This document shows, piece after piece, positions 17,537 through 27,455 of a stretch of 64,000 bases of DNA. This DNA is from CAYFWF01 sp964346815. GTDB taxonomy: Bacteria > Acidobacteriota > Aminicenantia > Aminicenantales > Aminicenantaceae. The DNA is taken from the NCBI GenBank assembly GCA_964346815.1, contig CAYFWF010000007.1, positions 82,666-146,665 of the forward strand, given 5' to 3'. Made by a program: the position numbers and the translations under genes. Positions within the stretch are counted from its first letter, which is position 1; every line of letters begins with the position of its first letter. The notes under the pieces were generated by a model. The model did no database searches and had not been told where the DNA came from. It worked only from the letters and a program-made list of their open reading frames with translations.

Positions 17537-19018
17537 TTATTTAAAGGGATTTTCACTCTCATAGAACAGGCCGGTGGGCTGATTGAAACCGATCTCGTTG
17601 ACGCCGAGCAGTTTTGTCGCTGCAAACAAGGCCTTTCCTGCGTGTTTGAAGGCCACAGCGGTGTGGTGAGGAAATCTTTTCTCGATCAGAACGTGCCTGT
17701 AGAATCGCCCCATCCCCTTTATTCCGATGACTCCGATACTCCCGAACGAGCGGGGATCGATGTCCAGAACTTCTCCCTCTGCGATATAGGCTCGAAGAAT
17801 CGTTTCTGCTGTCGACTGAAGGCGGAAGATCGTGATTTCCCCTGGGCGTATGCGTCCTTCCAACGTCCCGCGGGTGATATCCGGTTTTTCGCCTGCCTCC
17901 AACAGGCGATTCATGATGAGCTGGAATTTCATCGCACCGTCCAGGAGGCAGGGTGCCGCAGTGTTCCCGCAGTGGAATCCCATGAAAAGGTCTCTGGCCT
18001 CATAATCTCCCACCTTGTCCTTGGCTTCCTGATACATATCTTGGGGGACTGTGTTGTTGATATCCAGAAGGGTCGCGGGCAGCTCGGTCGCACAGGCAGC
18101 CATGTATTCGCTCAGTACACCGTAGATATCCACTTCACAGGATACCGGGACGCCTTTTGAAGCCAGTCGGGAGTTCACATAACAGGGTACGAATCCAAAA
18201 TAGCTCTCGAAGGCCGGCCAGCACTTGTTGGCAAAAACTCCAAAATCTGAAGCGCCGAGATGTTCATCCCTGAATTTGATCAGGGCCACCTCGAACTGTG
18301 CCAGCTTCTCGAGCAGGTCAGGATAGGTGTTGCCTGCTCCCAATTCTTCGGCCATGTCTTCGGCGACCGTCTTTATGGATGGATCTCCCTTTGCCTTGAG
18401 GAAGATGTCGTAAAGGTCCAGCTCGCTGTTTTCCATGATCTCCACACCAAGGTCATACAGAGGTTTGACAGGAGCGTTGCAGGCCAAAAAATCTTGAGGT
18501 CTCGGTCCGAAGGAAAAGATCTTCAGGCTTTTCAGGCTGGTGAGGATTCGGGCAACAGGGATGAAGTCAAGAATCATGTCTGCCACTTCATCGGCTGTGC
18601 CGGTCGGATACTCGGGAATGTAGGGACGGAGTTTCCGCAATCCGACGTTATAAGATGTGTTCAGCATCCCACAGAATGCATCCCCTCTTCCGTGGATCAG
18701 GTTGTCTTTGGTTTCCTCTGCCGCAGCTGCAAACATCACGGGCCCCTGGAACTTCTGAGCCAGAAGAGTGGTGGGGCTTTCTGGTCCGAAATTCCCCAGA
18801 TAGATGACCAGGGCATTGATGCCGTGTTTGTTGATCTCTTTCAGCGCTTCCAAAACATCCCTCTCGTTCTCGACGACGGTTTTGATCTCGGTAACAGAGA
18901 TGTTCTTTTGTTTACACTCCTCCACAACCTTCATCCTCCTGTTCTTCGACAATTCCACAGGAAAACAATCGCGGCTCACGGCAACCATTCCCAGGTTGAT
19001 ATCGGACCAGTTTTTCAT
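17537..19018 (-). CDS. L-fucose/L-arabinose isomerase-family protein, probable arabinose isomerase
   Basis: A 493-residue protein of the L-fucose/L-arabinose isomerase fold. The first half is a two-domain alpha/beta region (ALVIYLGNFGPESPTTLLAQ). The C-terminal part has GFHCGNTAAPCLLDGAMK, RPGEITIFRLQST and IEKRFPHHTAVAF, which provides the metal-site type residues. It would convert L-arabinose to L-ribulose. It does not look like the classical AraA (PF02610) sequence, so function is inferred from araB and araD next to it. The start at 19018 has AAGGAGGCG upstream and its ATG overlaps the araD stop, so translation is coupled; the longer frame to 19141 lies inside araD. Confidence 0.8.
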   Translation of the reverse strand: MKNWSDINLGMVAVSRDCFPVELSKNRRMKVVEECKQKNISVTEIKTVVENERDVLEALKEINKHGINALVIYLGNFGPESPTTLLAQKFQGPVMFAAAAEETKDNLIHGRGDAFCGMLNTSYNVGLRKLRPYIPEYPTGTADEVADMILDFIPVARILTSLKSLKIFSFGPRPQDFLACNAPVKPLYDLGVEIMENSELDLYDIFLKAKGDPSIKTVAEDMAEELGAGNTYPDLLEKLAQFEVALIKFRDEHLGASDFGVFANKCWPAFESYFGFVPCYVNSRLASKGVPVSCEVDIYGVLSEYMAACATELPATLLDINNTVPQDMYQEAKDKVGDYEARDLFMGFHCGNTAAPCLLDGAMKFQLIMNRLLEAGEKPDITRGTLEGRIRPGEITIFRLQSTAETILRAYIAEGEVLDIDPRSFGSIGVIGIKGMGRFYRHVLIEKRFPHHTAVAFKHAGKALFAATKLLGVNEIGFNQPTGLFYESENPFK

Positions 19019-19722
19019 TTTTTCGCCTCCTTGTCTTTCTGGCCGTAGTAGGCATCGGGGCCGTGTTTTCGCAGGAAATGTTTGTTCAAAAGACAATCGG
19101 GGATGGCTTTGCATCGGGCATCGAGCATCAGAGTTCCCCATGCCGTTTTAGCGATGTGTTCGAGGAGCATGCTGTTCAGAACAGATTCATCAGGTGATCT
19201 TCCCCAGGTGAAGGCCCCATGTCCGACGACCAGAACTCCCGGCATCTCCATAGGATCGAGCTCCGAAAAGCGCTCCACGACGACCTTGCCTGTATTCTTC
19301 TCATAGTTTTCATCGATCTCTTCCTCTGTGATCATCCGCGTGATGGGGACGGGCCCATGGAAATGGTCGGCGTGGGTGGTTCCCAGGCAAGGGATTTCCT
19401 TATTAGCCTGGGCGAACATGGTTGCATATTCGCTGTGGGTATGCGTGATCCCGGCGATTTCCTTAAACGCTTTGTAGATCTCGATGTGGGATGGCGTGTC
19501 CGAGGATGGATTGAGGCGGCCTTCTACGATTCTCCCTTCCAGGTCCACCACAACCATGTCGTCCGGCATCAGTTCTTCATAGGCCATCCCGCTCGGCTTG
19601 ATGACCAATAGTTTCTGGTTCCGGTCGAAACCGCTGACATTTCCGAAGGTATAGGCAACCAGATTGTATTTGACCAAATCCAGATTGGCCTTCCAAACAA
19701 ATTCCTTGAGTTCTAAAAGCAT
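19015..19722 (-). CDS. araD: L-ribulose-5-phosphate 4-epimerase
   Basis: A 235-residue class II aldolase/epimerase that converts L-ribulose 5-phosphate to D-xylulose 5-phosphate. The family elements are GNVSGFDR, IKPSGMAYEEL, the zinc-ligand motif THTHSEYATMFAQA and, further on, THADHFHGPVPITR. Length is normal for AraD. It overlaps the end of araB by 10 bp, and its own stop overlaps the isomerase start, so the three genes form a tight pathway unit. GGGGGAGGG lies directly before the ATG. Confidence 0.93.
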   Translation of the reverse strand: MLLELKEFVWKANLDLVKYNLVAYTFGNVSGFDRNQKLLVIKPSGMAYEELMPDDMVVVDLEGRIVEGRLNPSSDTPSHIEIYKAFKEIAGITHTHSEYATMFAQANKEIPCLGTTHADHFHGPVPITRMITEEEIDENYEKNTGKVVVERFSELDPMEMPGVLVVGHGAFTWGRSPDESVLNSMLLEHIAKTAWGTLMLDARCKAIPDCLLNKHFLRKHGPDAYYGQKDKEAKK

Positions 19723-21416
19723 CCCTCCCCCTTGGTTTGCTTTTCCCGGATTTTGAGCAAATCTTTCATGACATTGAAGAGCTGCCCTGTCCAGTCATCT
19801 CTTCCAAAAGCATCGTGTAGCTGGGTGTAGAGCAGGTATAGGTCTTGATAGACATCGTGGTGTTGGTGGTCAGGTTTGAATGCTGTCTCTTTTATGCCGC
19901 ACATGGCTGCCTGGGCATCCGGGAATGTTTTATATCCTCCTGCTTCCTCTCCGGCAACCACAGCACCGGCAATCGCCGATCCCAGGGCACAAGTCTGGGA
20001 AGACCGGGCAATCTTCATCTCGCGTCCCATGACGTCTGCATAAATCTGCATGATCAAGGGATTTTTTTCTGCAATCCCCCCGCAGTTGATCACCTCCGAT
20101 ATCCTTACTCCGTATTCTTCGTACCTGTTGATGATGGTCAATGCACCGAAGGCGGTCGCCTCGATCAAGGCACGGTAGATTTCATCTGGCCTGGTATGGA
20201 GCGTCTGGCCCAGCAGGAGACCTGTCAGTCTTTGGTCGACCAGGATGGTCCGGTTGCCGTTGTTCCAATCCAGAGCGAGAAGTCCGGACTGACCGGGTTT
20301 CAATTTCGCTGCAGCCAGAGTCAAAGCCTCATGAGAGCCTTTATCCATTCCTCCCGGCCGAATAGAATTGACAAACCAGTTGAAGATATCGCCCACTGCG
20401 GATTGTCCGGCTTCCAGCCCGTAGAAATCCGGAAGCACAGAGCCATCCACGATGCCGCACACTCCCGGGATATCTGCCAGCGGTTCGTCGCTGGGCCAAA
20501 CGGCCACGTCGCAGGTGCTGGTGCCGATGATCTTGACCAGTTTGCCCAAGGCCACTCCGGAGCCCACTGCTCCAAGATGGGCATCGAATGCGCCGACTGC
20601 AACGGGAAGGCCAGGAGGCAGTCCCAGCTTGCCTGCCCAATGCTGGCTCAATGTGCCTGCTCTGTGATCCGATGTCAGGGATTTTTGGTAGAGCCTGTCT
20701 CGAAGCTCGCCGAGTTTGGGGTGGAGCTGGGAGAGGAACTCTTTAGCTGGGAGTCCATCCCACTCTTTGCTGTACATGGCTTTGTGGCCGGCTGCACACC
20801 GGCTGCGTTTAAGCAGGTCGGGCTTGGATGTTTCTGTCAGAACGCCGGGTATGTAATCACAGCATTCCACCCAACTGCAGGCGGCATCGAAGACTTTGGG
20901 ATCGGTGCGGAGACAGTGGAAGATCTTGCTGAAAAACCACTCCGAGGAATAGGTGCCCCCACACTTGGCCAGATATTCAGGATGTTCCTTTGCAGCGAGC
21001 TCTGTAATCATGGCCGATTCCTCTGTGCTGGTGTGATCCTTCCAGAGCCAGGCACAGGCGTTAAGATTCTCTTTGAATTCGTCCTTGAAGCAGAGAGGGG
21101 TGCCAACCCGGTCAACCGGCAGGGGTGTGGAGCCGGTGGTATCGATACCGATACCGATGATCTGGCGGGATTCAAAGTCTTTCTCTGCTCTTTTTGCCTC
21201 TGCGGTCACTTCTCTGACAGAGACTTCCAGGCCTTTCAGGTAATCCTGAGGATGCTGCCGTGCCAGATGGGGGTCGGCAGGGTCCAGGATGATGCCCTTT
21301 TGGCCTGTCTCGAAATCGAAGATCGATGTGGCGATTTCATCGCCGTTCGCCACGTCCACGAGCAGGGCTCGGACAGAATTCGTGCCGAAATCTAAACCCA
21401 ATGCGTATTTTTTCAT
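19713..21416 (-). CDS. araB: Ribulokinase
   Basis: A 567-residue FGGY carbohydrate kinase phosphorylating L-ribulose. It begins KKYALGLDFGTNSVRALLVD with the ATP-binding Asp-Gly loop and has the ribulokinase-type second segment DPADPHLARQHPQDYL. The substrate and ATP sites continue in GIDTTGSTPLPVD, VAVGAFDAHLGAVGSGV and INCGGIAEKNPLIMQIYADV. Length matches AraB. It is 18 bp after the Na+ symporter and overlaps araD, placing import and phosphorylation in one transcript. Confidence 0.93.
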   Translation of the reverse strand: MKKYALGLDFGTNSVRALLVDVANGDEIATSIFDFETGQKGIILDPADPHLARQHPQDYLKGLEVSVREVTAEAKRAEKDFESRQIIGIGIDTTGSTPLPVDRVGTPLCFKDEFKENLNACAWLWKDHTSTEESAMITELAAKEHPEYLAKCGGTYSSEWFFSKIFHCLRTDPKVFDAACSWVECCDYIPGVLTETSKPDLLKRSRCAAGHKAMYSKEWDGLPAKEFLSQLHPKLGELRDRLYQKSLTSDHRAGTLSQHWAGKLGLPPGLPVAVGAFDAHLGAVGSGVALGKLVKIIGTSTCDVAVWPSDEPLADIPGVCGIVDGSVLPDFYGLEAGQSAVGDIFNWFVNSIRPGGMDKGSHEALTLAAAKLKPGQSGLLALDWNNGNRTILVDQRLTGLLLGQTLHTRPDEIYRALIEATAFGALTIINRYEEYGVRISEVINCGGIAEKNPLIMQIYADVMGREMKIARSSQTCALGSAIAGAVVAGEEAGGYKTFPDAQAAMCGIKETAFKPDHQHHDVYQDLYLLYTQLHDAFGRDDWTGQLFNVMKDLLKIREKQTKGEGCF

Positions 21417-21434
21417 TTTCCTTCCATGTCTATA

Positions 21435-23060
21435 TTATTTGGCGATGATCAGGGGAGAAAAGGAGATCATCACCAAAGCTATAATGACCAGAACGACCAC
21501 CGACAGGATCACATCTCTTGTATTCCAGCTTTCCCGGGACGCCTTCTTGTCTTCGGCCACAGTCGTGCTGTAGGTCAATCCACGGATTTTTCCTTCGGAT
21601 GGTTCTGTAGTCAGAAAACTGATGATCACCATTATACCGATACAAGCGACAAACAAATAGAAGCAAAAATACAGAAAATTGACATCGGCGAATTTATACA
21701 GGATTCCTCCCAAATGTTCTTTATTCAATTCCGCAGCCAAACGGATCATTCCGATGACAAACCCGCCGATAAGAGTGACAATGGCACCCTTTGCATTGAT
21801 CCTTTTCCAGAAGATTCCCAATAAGAATACAGCCGTTATGGGAGGGGCAATATAAGACTGAACACTCTGCAGATAGTGGTACAGCTCCCCTGATATGTAT
21901 TTCATCAGAGGAATCCACAGGATGCCTGAAATGACCACCACTCCTGTAGCGATTCGTCCCACCATCACCAATTTTTTCTCTGGAGTATCCGGTTTGATCT
22001 TTTTGTAAATGTCCATAGTGAAAAGGGTCGAACAGGAATTGAACACAGCAGCCAGAGAACTCATCAAAGCTGCCAACAAACCTCCTACGACGAGTCCTCT
22101 TAGCCCGGCTGGGAGGAGAGCTTTGACCAGTGCCGGGAACGCTTGGTCAGAGGCGCCGAGTTGAAGCTGTCCGGTTTTGACCAGGGCATAGGCGGTTATC
22201 CCGGGGATGAAAAAGATAAAGAAAGGGAAAAGCTTCAGGTAGGCAGCGAAGATAGAGCCGCGTCTTCCCTGTGTTTCCCCTTGAGCGGCCAAGACTCTCT
22301 GGACGATGCACTGGTCAGTGCACCAGTACCAGATGCCGACAATGGGTGGGGCCAAAATCATCCCGAGCCACGGAAATTCTGGGTGATCCAGGGGCAAAAA
22401 CAGGTTGAAATGATCGCTTCCGGCAATGGCGACCAGGTTGTTCCAGCCGCCGATTTTTGTCAGGCCTATGATGGTGACTGTGATGGATCCCAGAAGGAGG
22501 ACGATGGCCTGCATGCTTTCGGTATAAACCACTGCCTTCAATCCGCCTAATATGGTGTAGATTCCGGTCAGTATGACTGTGATCAAAGCTCCTGTCCAAA
22601 ATTTCACTCCCATCAGTGTTTGGAACACCACAGCTCCTGCATAGACGGTGACCGACACTTTGGTTAGCACGTAGGCAATGAGCGAGATGATGGAGAGAAA
22701 CCAGCGGGCATTAGGAGAATAGCGCATCTCCAGGAATTCCGGCATGGTGAAGACTTTGCTCCGCATGTAGAAGGGAACGAACACCCAGCCGAGAAGCAGG
22801 ATACACCAGGCATGAAGCTCATAATGTCCCATGGCCACACCAGTTTTGGCAGCCGTTCCTGCAAGTCCCACTACATGTTCGGATCCGATGTTGGAGGCAA
22901 AGATGGCTGCTCCGATCACGAACCAGCCCACATGGCGTCCGGCCAGGAAATATTCAGTCGTAGTGGCCTGTTTCTGGCGGATAACCCACCAGGCGATCCC
23001 AAAGATCACCAAAAAATACAAAATGACAACGATCCAGTCTAAAGATTGAAGTCCCTCCAT
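21435..23060 (-). CDS. Sodium:solute symporter (SSS/SGLT-like), probable arabinose importer
   Basis: A 541-residue membrane protein with about thirteen or fourteen helices of the SSS family. Visible pieces are TTEYFLAGRHVGWFVIGAAIFASNIGSEH near the N-terminus, FAPF-type FVPFYMRSKVFTMPEFLEMRYS, ILGGLKAVVYTES and the long loop IWYWCTDQCIVQRVLAAQ typical of SGLT-like sugar symporters. It would import a sugar with Na+. As the first gene of the unit, ahead of araB, araD and the isomerase, L-arabinose is the likely substrate. A good promoter sequence lies upstream. Confidence 0.9.
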   Translation of the reverse strand: MEGLQSLDWIVVILYFLVIFGIAWWVIRQKQATTTEYFLAGRHVGWFVIGAAIFASNIGSEHVVGLAGTAAKTGVAMGHYELHAWCILLLGWVFVPFYMRSKVFTMPEFLEMRYSPNARWFLSIISLIAYVLTKVSVTVYAGAVVFQTLMGVKFWTGALITVILTGIYTILGGLKAVVYTESMQAIVLLLGSITVTIIGLTKIGGWNNLVAIAGSDHFNLFLPLDHPEFPWLGMILAPPIVGIWYWCTDQCIVQRVLAAQGETQGRRGSIFAAYLKLFPFFIFFIPGITAYALVKTGQLQLGASDQAFPALVKALLPAGLRGLVVGGLLAALMSSLAAVFNSCSTLFTMDIYKKIKPDTPEKKLVMVGRIATGVVVISGILWIPLMKYISGELYHYLQSVQSYIAPPITAVFLLGIFWKRINAKGAIVTLIGGFVIGMIRLAAELNKEHLGGILYKFADVNFLYFCFYLFVACIGIMVIISFLTTEPSEGKIRGLTYSTTVAEDKKASRESWNTRDVILSVVVLVIIALVMISFSPLIIAK

Positions 23061-23097
23061 GGATGTCAGCCTTTCTTCATGATCTACGAGCTGATTA

Positions 23098-23127
23098 TAT
23101 TTACTATTACCACAGACCAGATGTCAA
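23098..23127 (-). promoter_or_regulatory. Candidate promoter of the symporter-araBD-isomerase operon
   Basis: On the minus strand a perfect TTGACA (23127-23122) is followed after 18 bp by TAAATA (23103-23098); a TATAAT overlaps slightly further downstream. It lies 38 bp before the symporter ATG at 23060. The position fits transcription of the operon, but the match uses the E. coli consensus. Confidence 0.45.
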
Positions 23128-23235
23128 CAAGCAGGGATTCCTTTCCAGGGCAAGAATACAAGTGCTGACGGATGGATGGATTCATCAGTCCGGTCATGAC
23201 ATTTTCTGTCGGCAACCCTGGGAGTCATCGAATCA

Positions 23236-23265
23236 TTGACCGCAGCGTTGTAGCCGTGATATAAG
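23236..23265 (+). promoter_or_regulatory. Candidate promoter of the first GH127 gene
   Basis: TTGACC and TATAAG are separated by 18 bp. Transcription would start only a few bases before the GAGGG ribosome site of the gene at 23279, giving an unusually short leader. This lowers confidence. It would make the symporter operon and the GH127 gene a divergent pair with a shared control region. Confidence 0.3.
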
Positions 23266-23278
23266 AGAATGAGGGAAG

Positions 23279-25213
23279 ATGATGAAAAAATCGAAGTCAT
23301 TTATAATATTTCTCTTCCTTATTGCCTCTCTCGGAATAATGGCATGCCAAACAGAACGGGAACAAGCGGCAGTCAAAGAGGTGCTTTTCTTTACCGATGA
23401 AATTGAGCCTGTCATAGAGGTCGAGGCAGAGCCCTTCAACCTGAAACAGGTTCGGCTGCTGGAGGGTCCCTTCAAGGAGGCGATGGAGAGGGATGCCCGA
23501 TATTTGAAAGGTCTGGAGCCTGACCGGCTGCTCCATAATTTCCGGGTCAATGCAGGACTCCCTTCTGCCGCGGAGCCCCTGGGGGGATGGGAGAAGCCGG
23601 ATGTTGAGCTTCGTGGCCATACCGTCGGGCATTTTCTTTCTGCCTGTGCGTTGATGTATGCCAGTACAGGCGATGAGGAGCTCAAAACCAAAGCAGATCG
23701 CATAGTTGTCGAGCTGGCCAAATGCCAGAACGCTCTGGGTCCGAGCGGGTATCTCAGCGCTTTTCCGGAAGAGTTCATCGACAGAGTGGAAGCGAGAGAA
23801 AGAGTATGGGCGCCGTATTACACTCTGCATAAAATACTGGCTGGACTGCTGGACATGTACATTCACTGCGGCAACGGCCAGGCCCTCGACGTGGCCGGAA
23901 AAATGGCCGCCTGTGTGAAGATGCGGTCAGACCGGTTGGACCAGGAGCACATGCAGCGCATGCTCGATAAAACAGAGCAGGGCGGAATGAACGATGTGTT
24001 GAGCAATCTGTATGCGGCCACCGGGAAGACCGAGTATTTTGAGCTTGCCCGGCGGTTCGACCAGAAGAGTTACACCGAGCCTCTTGCCAACTACAGGGAC
24101 GAACTCAAAGGACTGCATGTCAACTCCTTTATACCTAACATGATCGGGACAGCCCGTGAGTTTGAATTGACCGGAGACCCTGTGCTCCACCGCATCGCCA
24201 CATTTTTCTGGGATCAGGTTATCCGTGCCAGATCTTATGCCACCGGCGGCACCAGCAATGACGAGGCCTGGAGGACCGAGCCCTATAAGATGGCAAGTGA
24301 ACTGGGGCCCTACAGCCACGAGAGCTGCTGTACGTACAACATGCTCAAGCTCACACGGCATCTGTTCAGCTGGAGTGCGGATTGCCGTTATGCCGATTAT
24401 TACGAACGCGCTCTCATCAACGGCATCCTGCCCACCCAGAATCCTGAGGACGGCATGATGATGTACTATGTACCGATGGCTTCGGGTCTGTTCAAAACAT
24501 TCATGACCCCTCGCAATTCTTTCTGGTGCTGTACCGGAACTGGCATTGAAAATCATGCTAAATACGGAGACAGCATCTATTTTCACCATGATGACAGCCT
24601 GTATGTGAATCTTTTCCTGGCTTCAGAACTCACGTGGGGAGAAAAGGGTGTCCGGATTCGACAGGAGACGAAATTTCCAGAACATGAGAAAACCTCTCTG
24701 TTCCTCAATGTCAATAGACCGGTCGAGTTGGCCCTTTACATTCGCATCCCTTACTGGGTCGGCAAACAGGGATACGTTGAGATCAATGGCCTGAAACTGG
24801 AGACCTATTCGAGTCCGGGAAGTTTCCTGAGGCTCGAGAGAAAGTGGAAGAATGGAGACCGGATAGACGTATATCTGCCCATGAAACTCCATCTCCATCC
24901 CATGCCCGACGATCCGAACCTTGCTGCGATCATGTACGGGCCTCTGGTTCTTGCCGGCCAGTTGGGAGCCGTGGAGCTTCCCCGAGAAGAGGTCTATGGG
25001 AAATACGGCCCTACGGCTGATCCTGCTGCAGTTCCCTATCTATCACCTCCTTCGGATGAACTGGACTCTTGGATCAAGCCTGTGGATGGAGAACCGCTGA
25101 CTTTTCGGACCGAAGGGGCAGGAAATCCGGAAGATGTGATCCTGGTTCCTTTTTATAAACTCTTCGGCCAGCGCTACGCCATCTACTGGGAGTTTCGGCA
25201 GGACTCTGAGTGA
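23279..25213 (+). CDS. GH127 (DUF1680) beta-L-arabinofuranosidase-like lipoprotein
   Basis: A 644-residue PF07944 protein with an (alpha/alpha)6 barrel. The signal MKKSKSFIIFLFLIAS ends LGIMACQ, a lipobox. The zinc and cysteine-nucleophile set is visible: H-E-S-C-C at 347-351 (Glu348 and Cys350) and FWCCTGTGIENHAKYGD, with Cys417 and Cys418. GH127 enzymes cleave beta-L-arabinofuranosyl units with a zinc-bound Cys nucleophile. The CCTYNMLKLTRHLF segment marks a subgroup distinct from the neighbouring GH127 protein. Its 3' end overlaps that convergent gene by 31 bp. Activity on arabinose is inferred from family and locus; related PF07944 proteins can act on other substrates. Confidence 0.85.
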   Translation: MMKKSKSFIIFLFLIASLGIMACQTEREQAAVKEVLFFTDEIEPVIEVEAEPFNLKQVRLLEGPFKEAMERDARYLKGLEPDRLLHNFRVNAGLPSAAEPLGGWEKPDVELRGHTVGHFLSACALMYASTGDEELKTKADRIVVELAKCQNALGPSGYLSAFPEEFIDRVEARERVWAPYYTLHKILAGLLDMYIHCGNGQALDVAGKMAACVKMRSDRLDQEHMQRMLDKTEQGGMNDVLSNLYAATGKTEYFELARRFDQKSYTEPLANYRDELKGLHVNSFIPNMIGTAREFELTGDPVLHRIATFFWDQVIRARSYATGGTSNDEAWRTEPYKMASELGPYSHESCCTYNMLKLTRHLFSWSADCRYADYYERALINGILPTQNPEDGMMMYYVPMASGLFKTFMTPRNSFWCCTGTGIENHAKYGDSIYFHHDDSLYVNLFLASELTWGEKGVRIRQETKFPEHEKTSLFLNVNRPVELALYIRIPYWVGKQGYVEINGLKLETYSSPGSFLRLERKWKNGDRIDVYLPMKLHLHPMPDDPNLAAIMYGPLVLAGQLGAVELPREEVYGKYGPTADPAAVPYLSPPSDELDSWIKPVDGEPLTFRTEGAGNPEDVILVPFYKLFGQRYAIYWEFRQDSE

Positions 25214-27186
25214 ATATTGGATTTATCCCTTGGAATCCAGACAGCCATCTCGCCCTTTCCTCTGTGCGCCCAAGCATAATAGGGGATAGCCGTAAATTTC
25301 TGCTCAGCGTTTATTTCTGTTACTCGGTCCTCTGCATATTTGAGAGCCGTTACCTCTCCGTTGAGCACGACAACACCATTGAGAAGATCTTCTCGCTTTT
25401 CCGGCCAGAGCTGTGCCGTATCATAGAGGACCAGGTTGCTCACGAAACCGTAGTTGTCCACCCATTCGGCACAGTACACGATAGGTCCACGCTCCAATGC
25501 CACCTTTCCGGCATTCTCCTCGACTTTTTTGTGGCTCAGTACACGCCGGACAGACAGGGGCAGGAAGATGTCCACCGTGTCTTCCCGCTTCCATTTCCGT
25601 CTGATCCGGGCAAAGCCTTTCTCGAGTGTGTAATCATAGGGCTTTCCGTTGACAGAAATCGCTGCTTTTTGGCCGGAAGAATCCATATAGCGGTAAAGAC
25701 CGGATGGCACAGGCTGATTCCTGGTCCATCCCGGAATGCGAATAGCGAGGGCGAACGTCTTGGATTTCTCTGGGGAGACTGTGATTTTGACCGATCCTTC
25801 CCATGGATAAGCGGTTTCCTGCTTTATCTCTACGGTCTGACTGTCCGTCTGAATGTTTGCCTCGCTGTGCACGAAGAGATTGACGAAAAGGTCATCACCT
25901 TGTGTGGCGTATACATACCCGGGAACCGAAGGAACGAAACGGGTGACATTGGAGGGACAGCAGGCACAGGTGAACCAGGGGCTGCGTTCGTGCTGACCGT
26001 GGCTTTCCAGAGGGTTGGGATAAAAGAACAAATCTCCGGTCAAGGCTATTCCCGAGAGGATACCGTTGTAAAGAACACGCTCCAATACATCGAGATATTT
26101 GGCATCCCCTGACAGAAGGAACATCCGGTGATTCCAGAACGCATGAGCGATCGCTGCACATGTCTCGCAGTAGGCTGTGGCATTGGGCAGCTCGTAGTCT
26201 TCACCGAAGGACTCTCCGCCGCTTCGGGAACCGATACCTCCCGTGAGGTACATTTTTTTTGAAATCACGTTGTTCCACAGGATTTCGAGCGCTTTCCTGT
26301 AAGCAGCCTCGCCTGTCAAAGCGGCCACATCCGCCATGCCCGAGTACATATAGGCAGCCCGGACCGCATGTCCGACCGGCTCGGTCTGTTCTGTAACTGG
26401 CATATGATCCTGGGAGTATTCTCCGTAAAGCTCCCTCCCGTGAGGATGGCCGCGCTCGTCCAGGAAGAATTTGGCAAGGTCGAGATACTTGCTCTCGCCT
26501 GTCACCCGGTACAGCTTGACCAGTCCGATTTCAATCTCCTGATGGCCGGGAACTCCGGTCTTTTTTCCAGGGCCGAAAACGCTTTCGATAAGATCGGCAT
26601 TTTTAATCGCTATGTCCAGAAATGTTCTCTTTCCTGTCGCCTGAAAGTGGGCCACGGCTGCCTCGTACATGTGTCCCACATTGTACAGTTCATGACCCAA
26701 ATACATGTTATCCCAGCGTTCCTCGGTGTCCACCCACCTGACCTTTGGCGGCTCAGGGTAGATCGTCCTTGCCGTGTAAAGATAGCCGTCATCCTCCTGG
26801 GCAGCTCCGATCTTGGCAATCAGCTCGTCCAGATATTTCCCGAGATCTGGGTCTGGATGGACTTTGAGCGAATAAGAAGCACCTTCGATGATCTTGTAAA
26901 CGTCGGAGTCGTCGAAAGGATAGGCGCTGCAGAATCCGCCTTCTGCCATCCCTGCGGCGATCTCGAAATTCTTGATCCGCCCGGTCTCCTCACACTGCTC
27001 CAAGGTATAGGGTATGGTCACCTTGCGGTTGATCTCCATCCGAGGAAGCCAGAAATCATCGCTGAAATGGACATCGGTGAACGGCACAGGCTTGACTGGA
27101 TAATCGCTCCGGGATTTCTGGGTGCATGCCGCGCATGAAAAGAAGACAGCAAGAATCATAAGTGTGGCGATTGACTGTTTTTTCAT
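25183..27186 (-). CDS. GH127 beta-L-arabinofuranosidase lipoprotein (HypBA1-like)
   Basis: A 667-residue PF07944 enzyme, nearer in motif layout to the characterised HypBA1 type. The start at 27186 has GGAGGG upstream and gives a signal ending FFSCAACTQ. Key positions are AYCETCAAIA with Glu341 and Cys343, and FTCACCPSNVTRF with Cys409 and Cys410, the zinc-thiolate centre that carries the nucleophile. It probably releases L-arabinose from beta-arabinofuranosides outside the cytoplasm. It converges on the other GH127 gene and is divergent from the aldose epimerase, across 269 bp. Confidence 0.88.
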   Translation of the reverse strand: MKKQSIATLMILAVFFSCAACTQKSRSDYPVKPVPFTDVHFSDDFWLPRMEINRKVTIPYTLEQCEETGRIKNFEIAAGMAEGGFCSAYPFDDSDVYKIIEGASYSLKVHPDPDLGKYLDELIAKIGAAQEDDGYLYTARTIYPEPPKVRWVDTEERWDNMYLGHELYNVGHMYEAAVAHFQATGKRTFLDIAIKNADLIESVFGPGKKTGVPGHQEIEIGLVKLYRVTGESKYLDLAKFFLDERGHPHGRELYGEYSQDHMPVTEQTEPVGHAVRAAYMYSGMADVAALTGEAAYRKALEILWNNVISKKMYLTGGIGSRSGGESFGEDYELPNATAYCETCAAIAHAFWNHRMFLLSGDAKYLDVLERVLYNGILSGIALTGDLFFYPNPLESHGQHERSPWFTCACCPSNVTRFVPSVPGYVYATQGDDLFVNLFVHSEANIQTDSQTVEIKQETAYPWEGSVKITVSPEKSKTFALAIRIPGWTRNQPVPSGLYRYMDSSGQKAAISVNGKPYDYTLEKGFARIRRKWKREDTVDIFLPLSVRRVLSHKKVEENAGKVALERGPIVYCAEWVDNYGFVSNLVLYDTAQLWPEKREDLLNGVVVLNGEVTALKYAEDRVTEINAEQKFTAIPYYAWAHRGKGEMAVWIPRDKSNIHSESCRNSQ

Positions 27187-27455
27187 GATATTCCATCCCT
27201 CCAAAACATAAGTGCGGACGTCCCGAATGTGTAGTTCCATATGGTACACCCACATAAAATGGAAGAAACCGTTTTTCTATTCTATCATCAAAGCGGAGAA
27301 TGTTCCATTTTTTATTCCAGGCTCAAACACTCCTTATTCAAATATTGAGATTTTTTTTGGTTTCATATATGTTTAGGGTAATTGACTGAATTCTTCATCA
27401 GATGTAAGGCGCCCATGGATTACCCAGGATCATTCGATGGGAGAAAGGAGCAGCA

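Noticed and set aside
19845..21395. Plus-strand frame of 516 codons
   Set aside because: It is antisense to araB and arises from that gene's codon bias.
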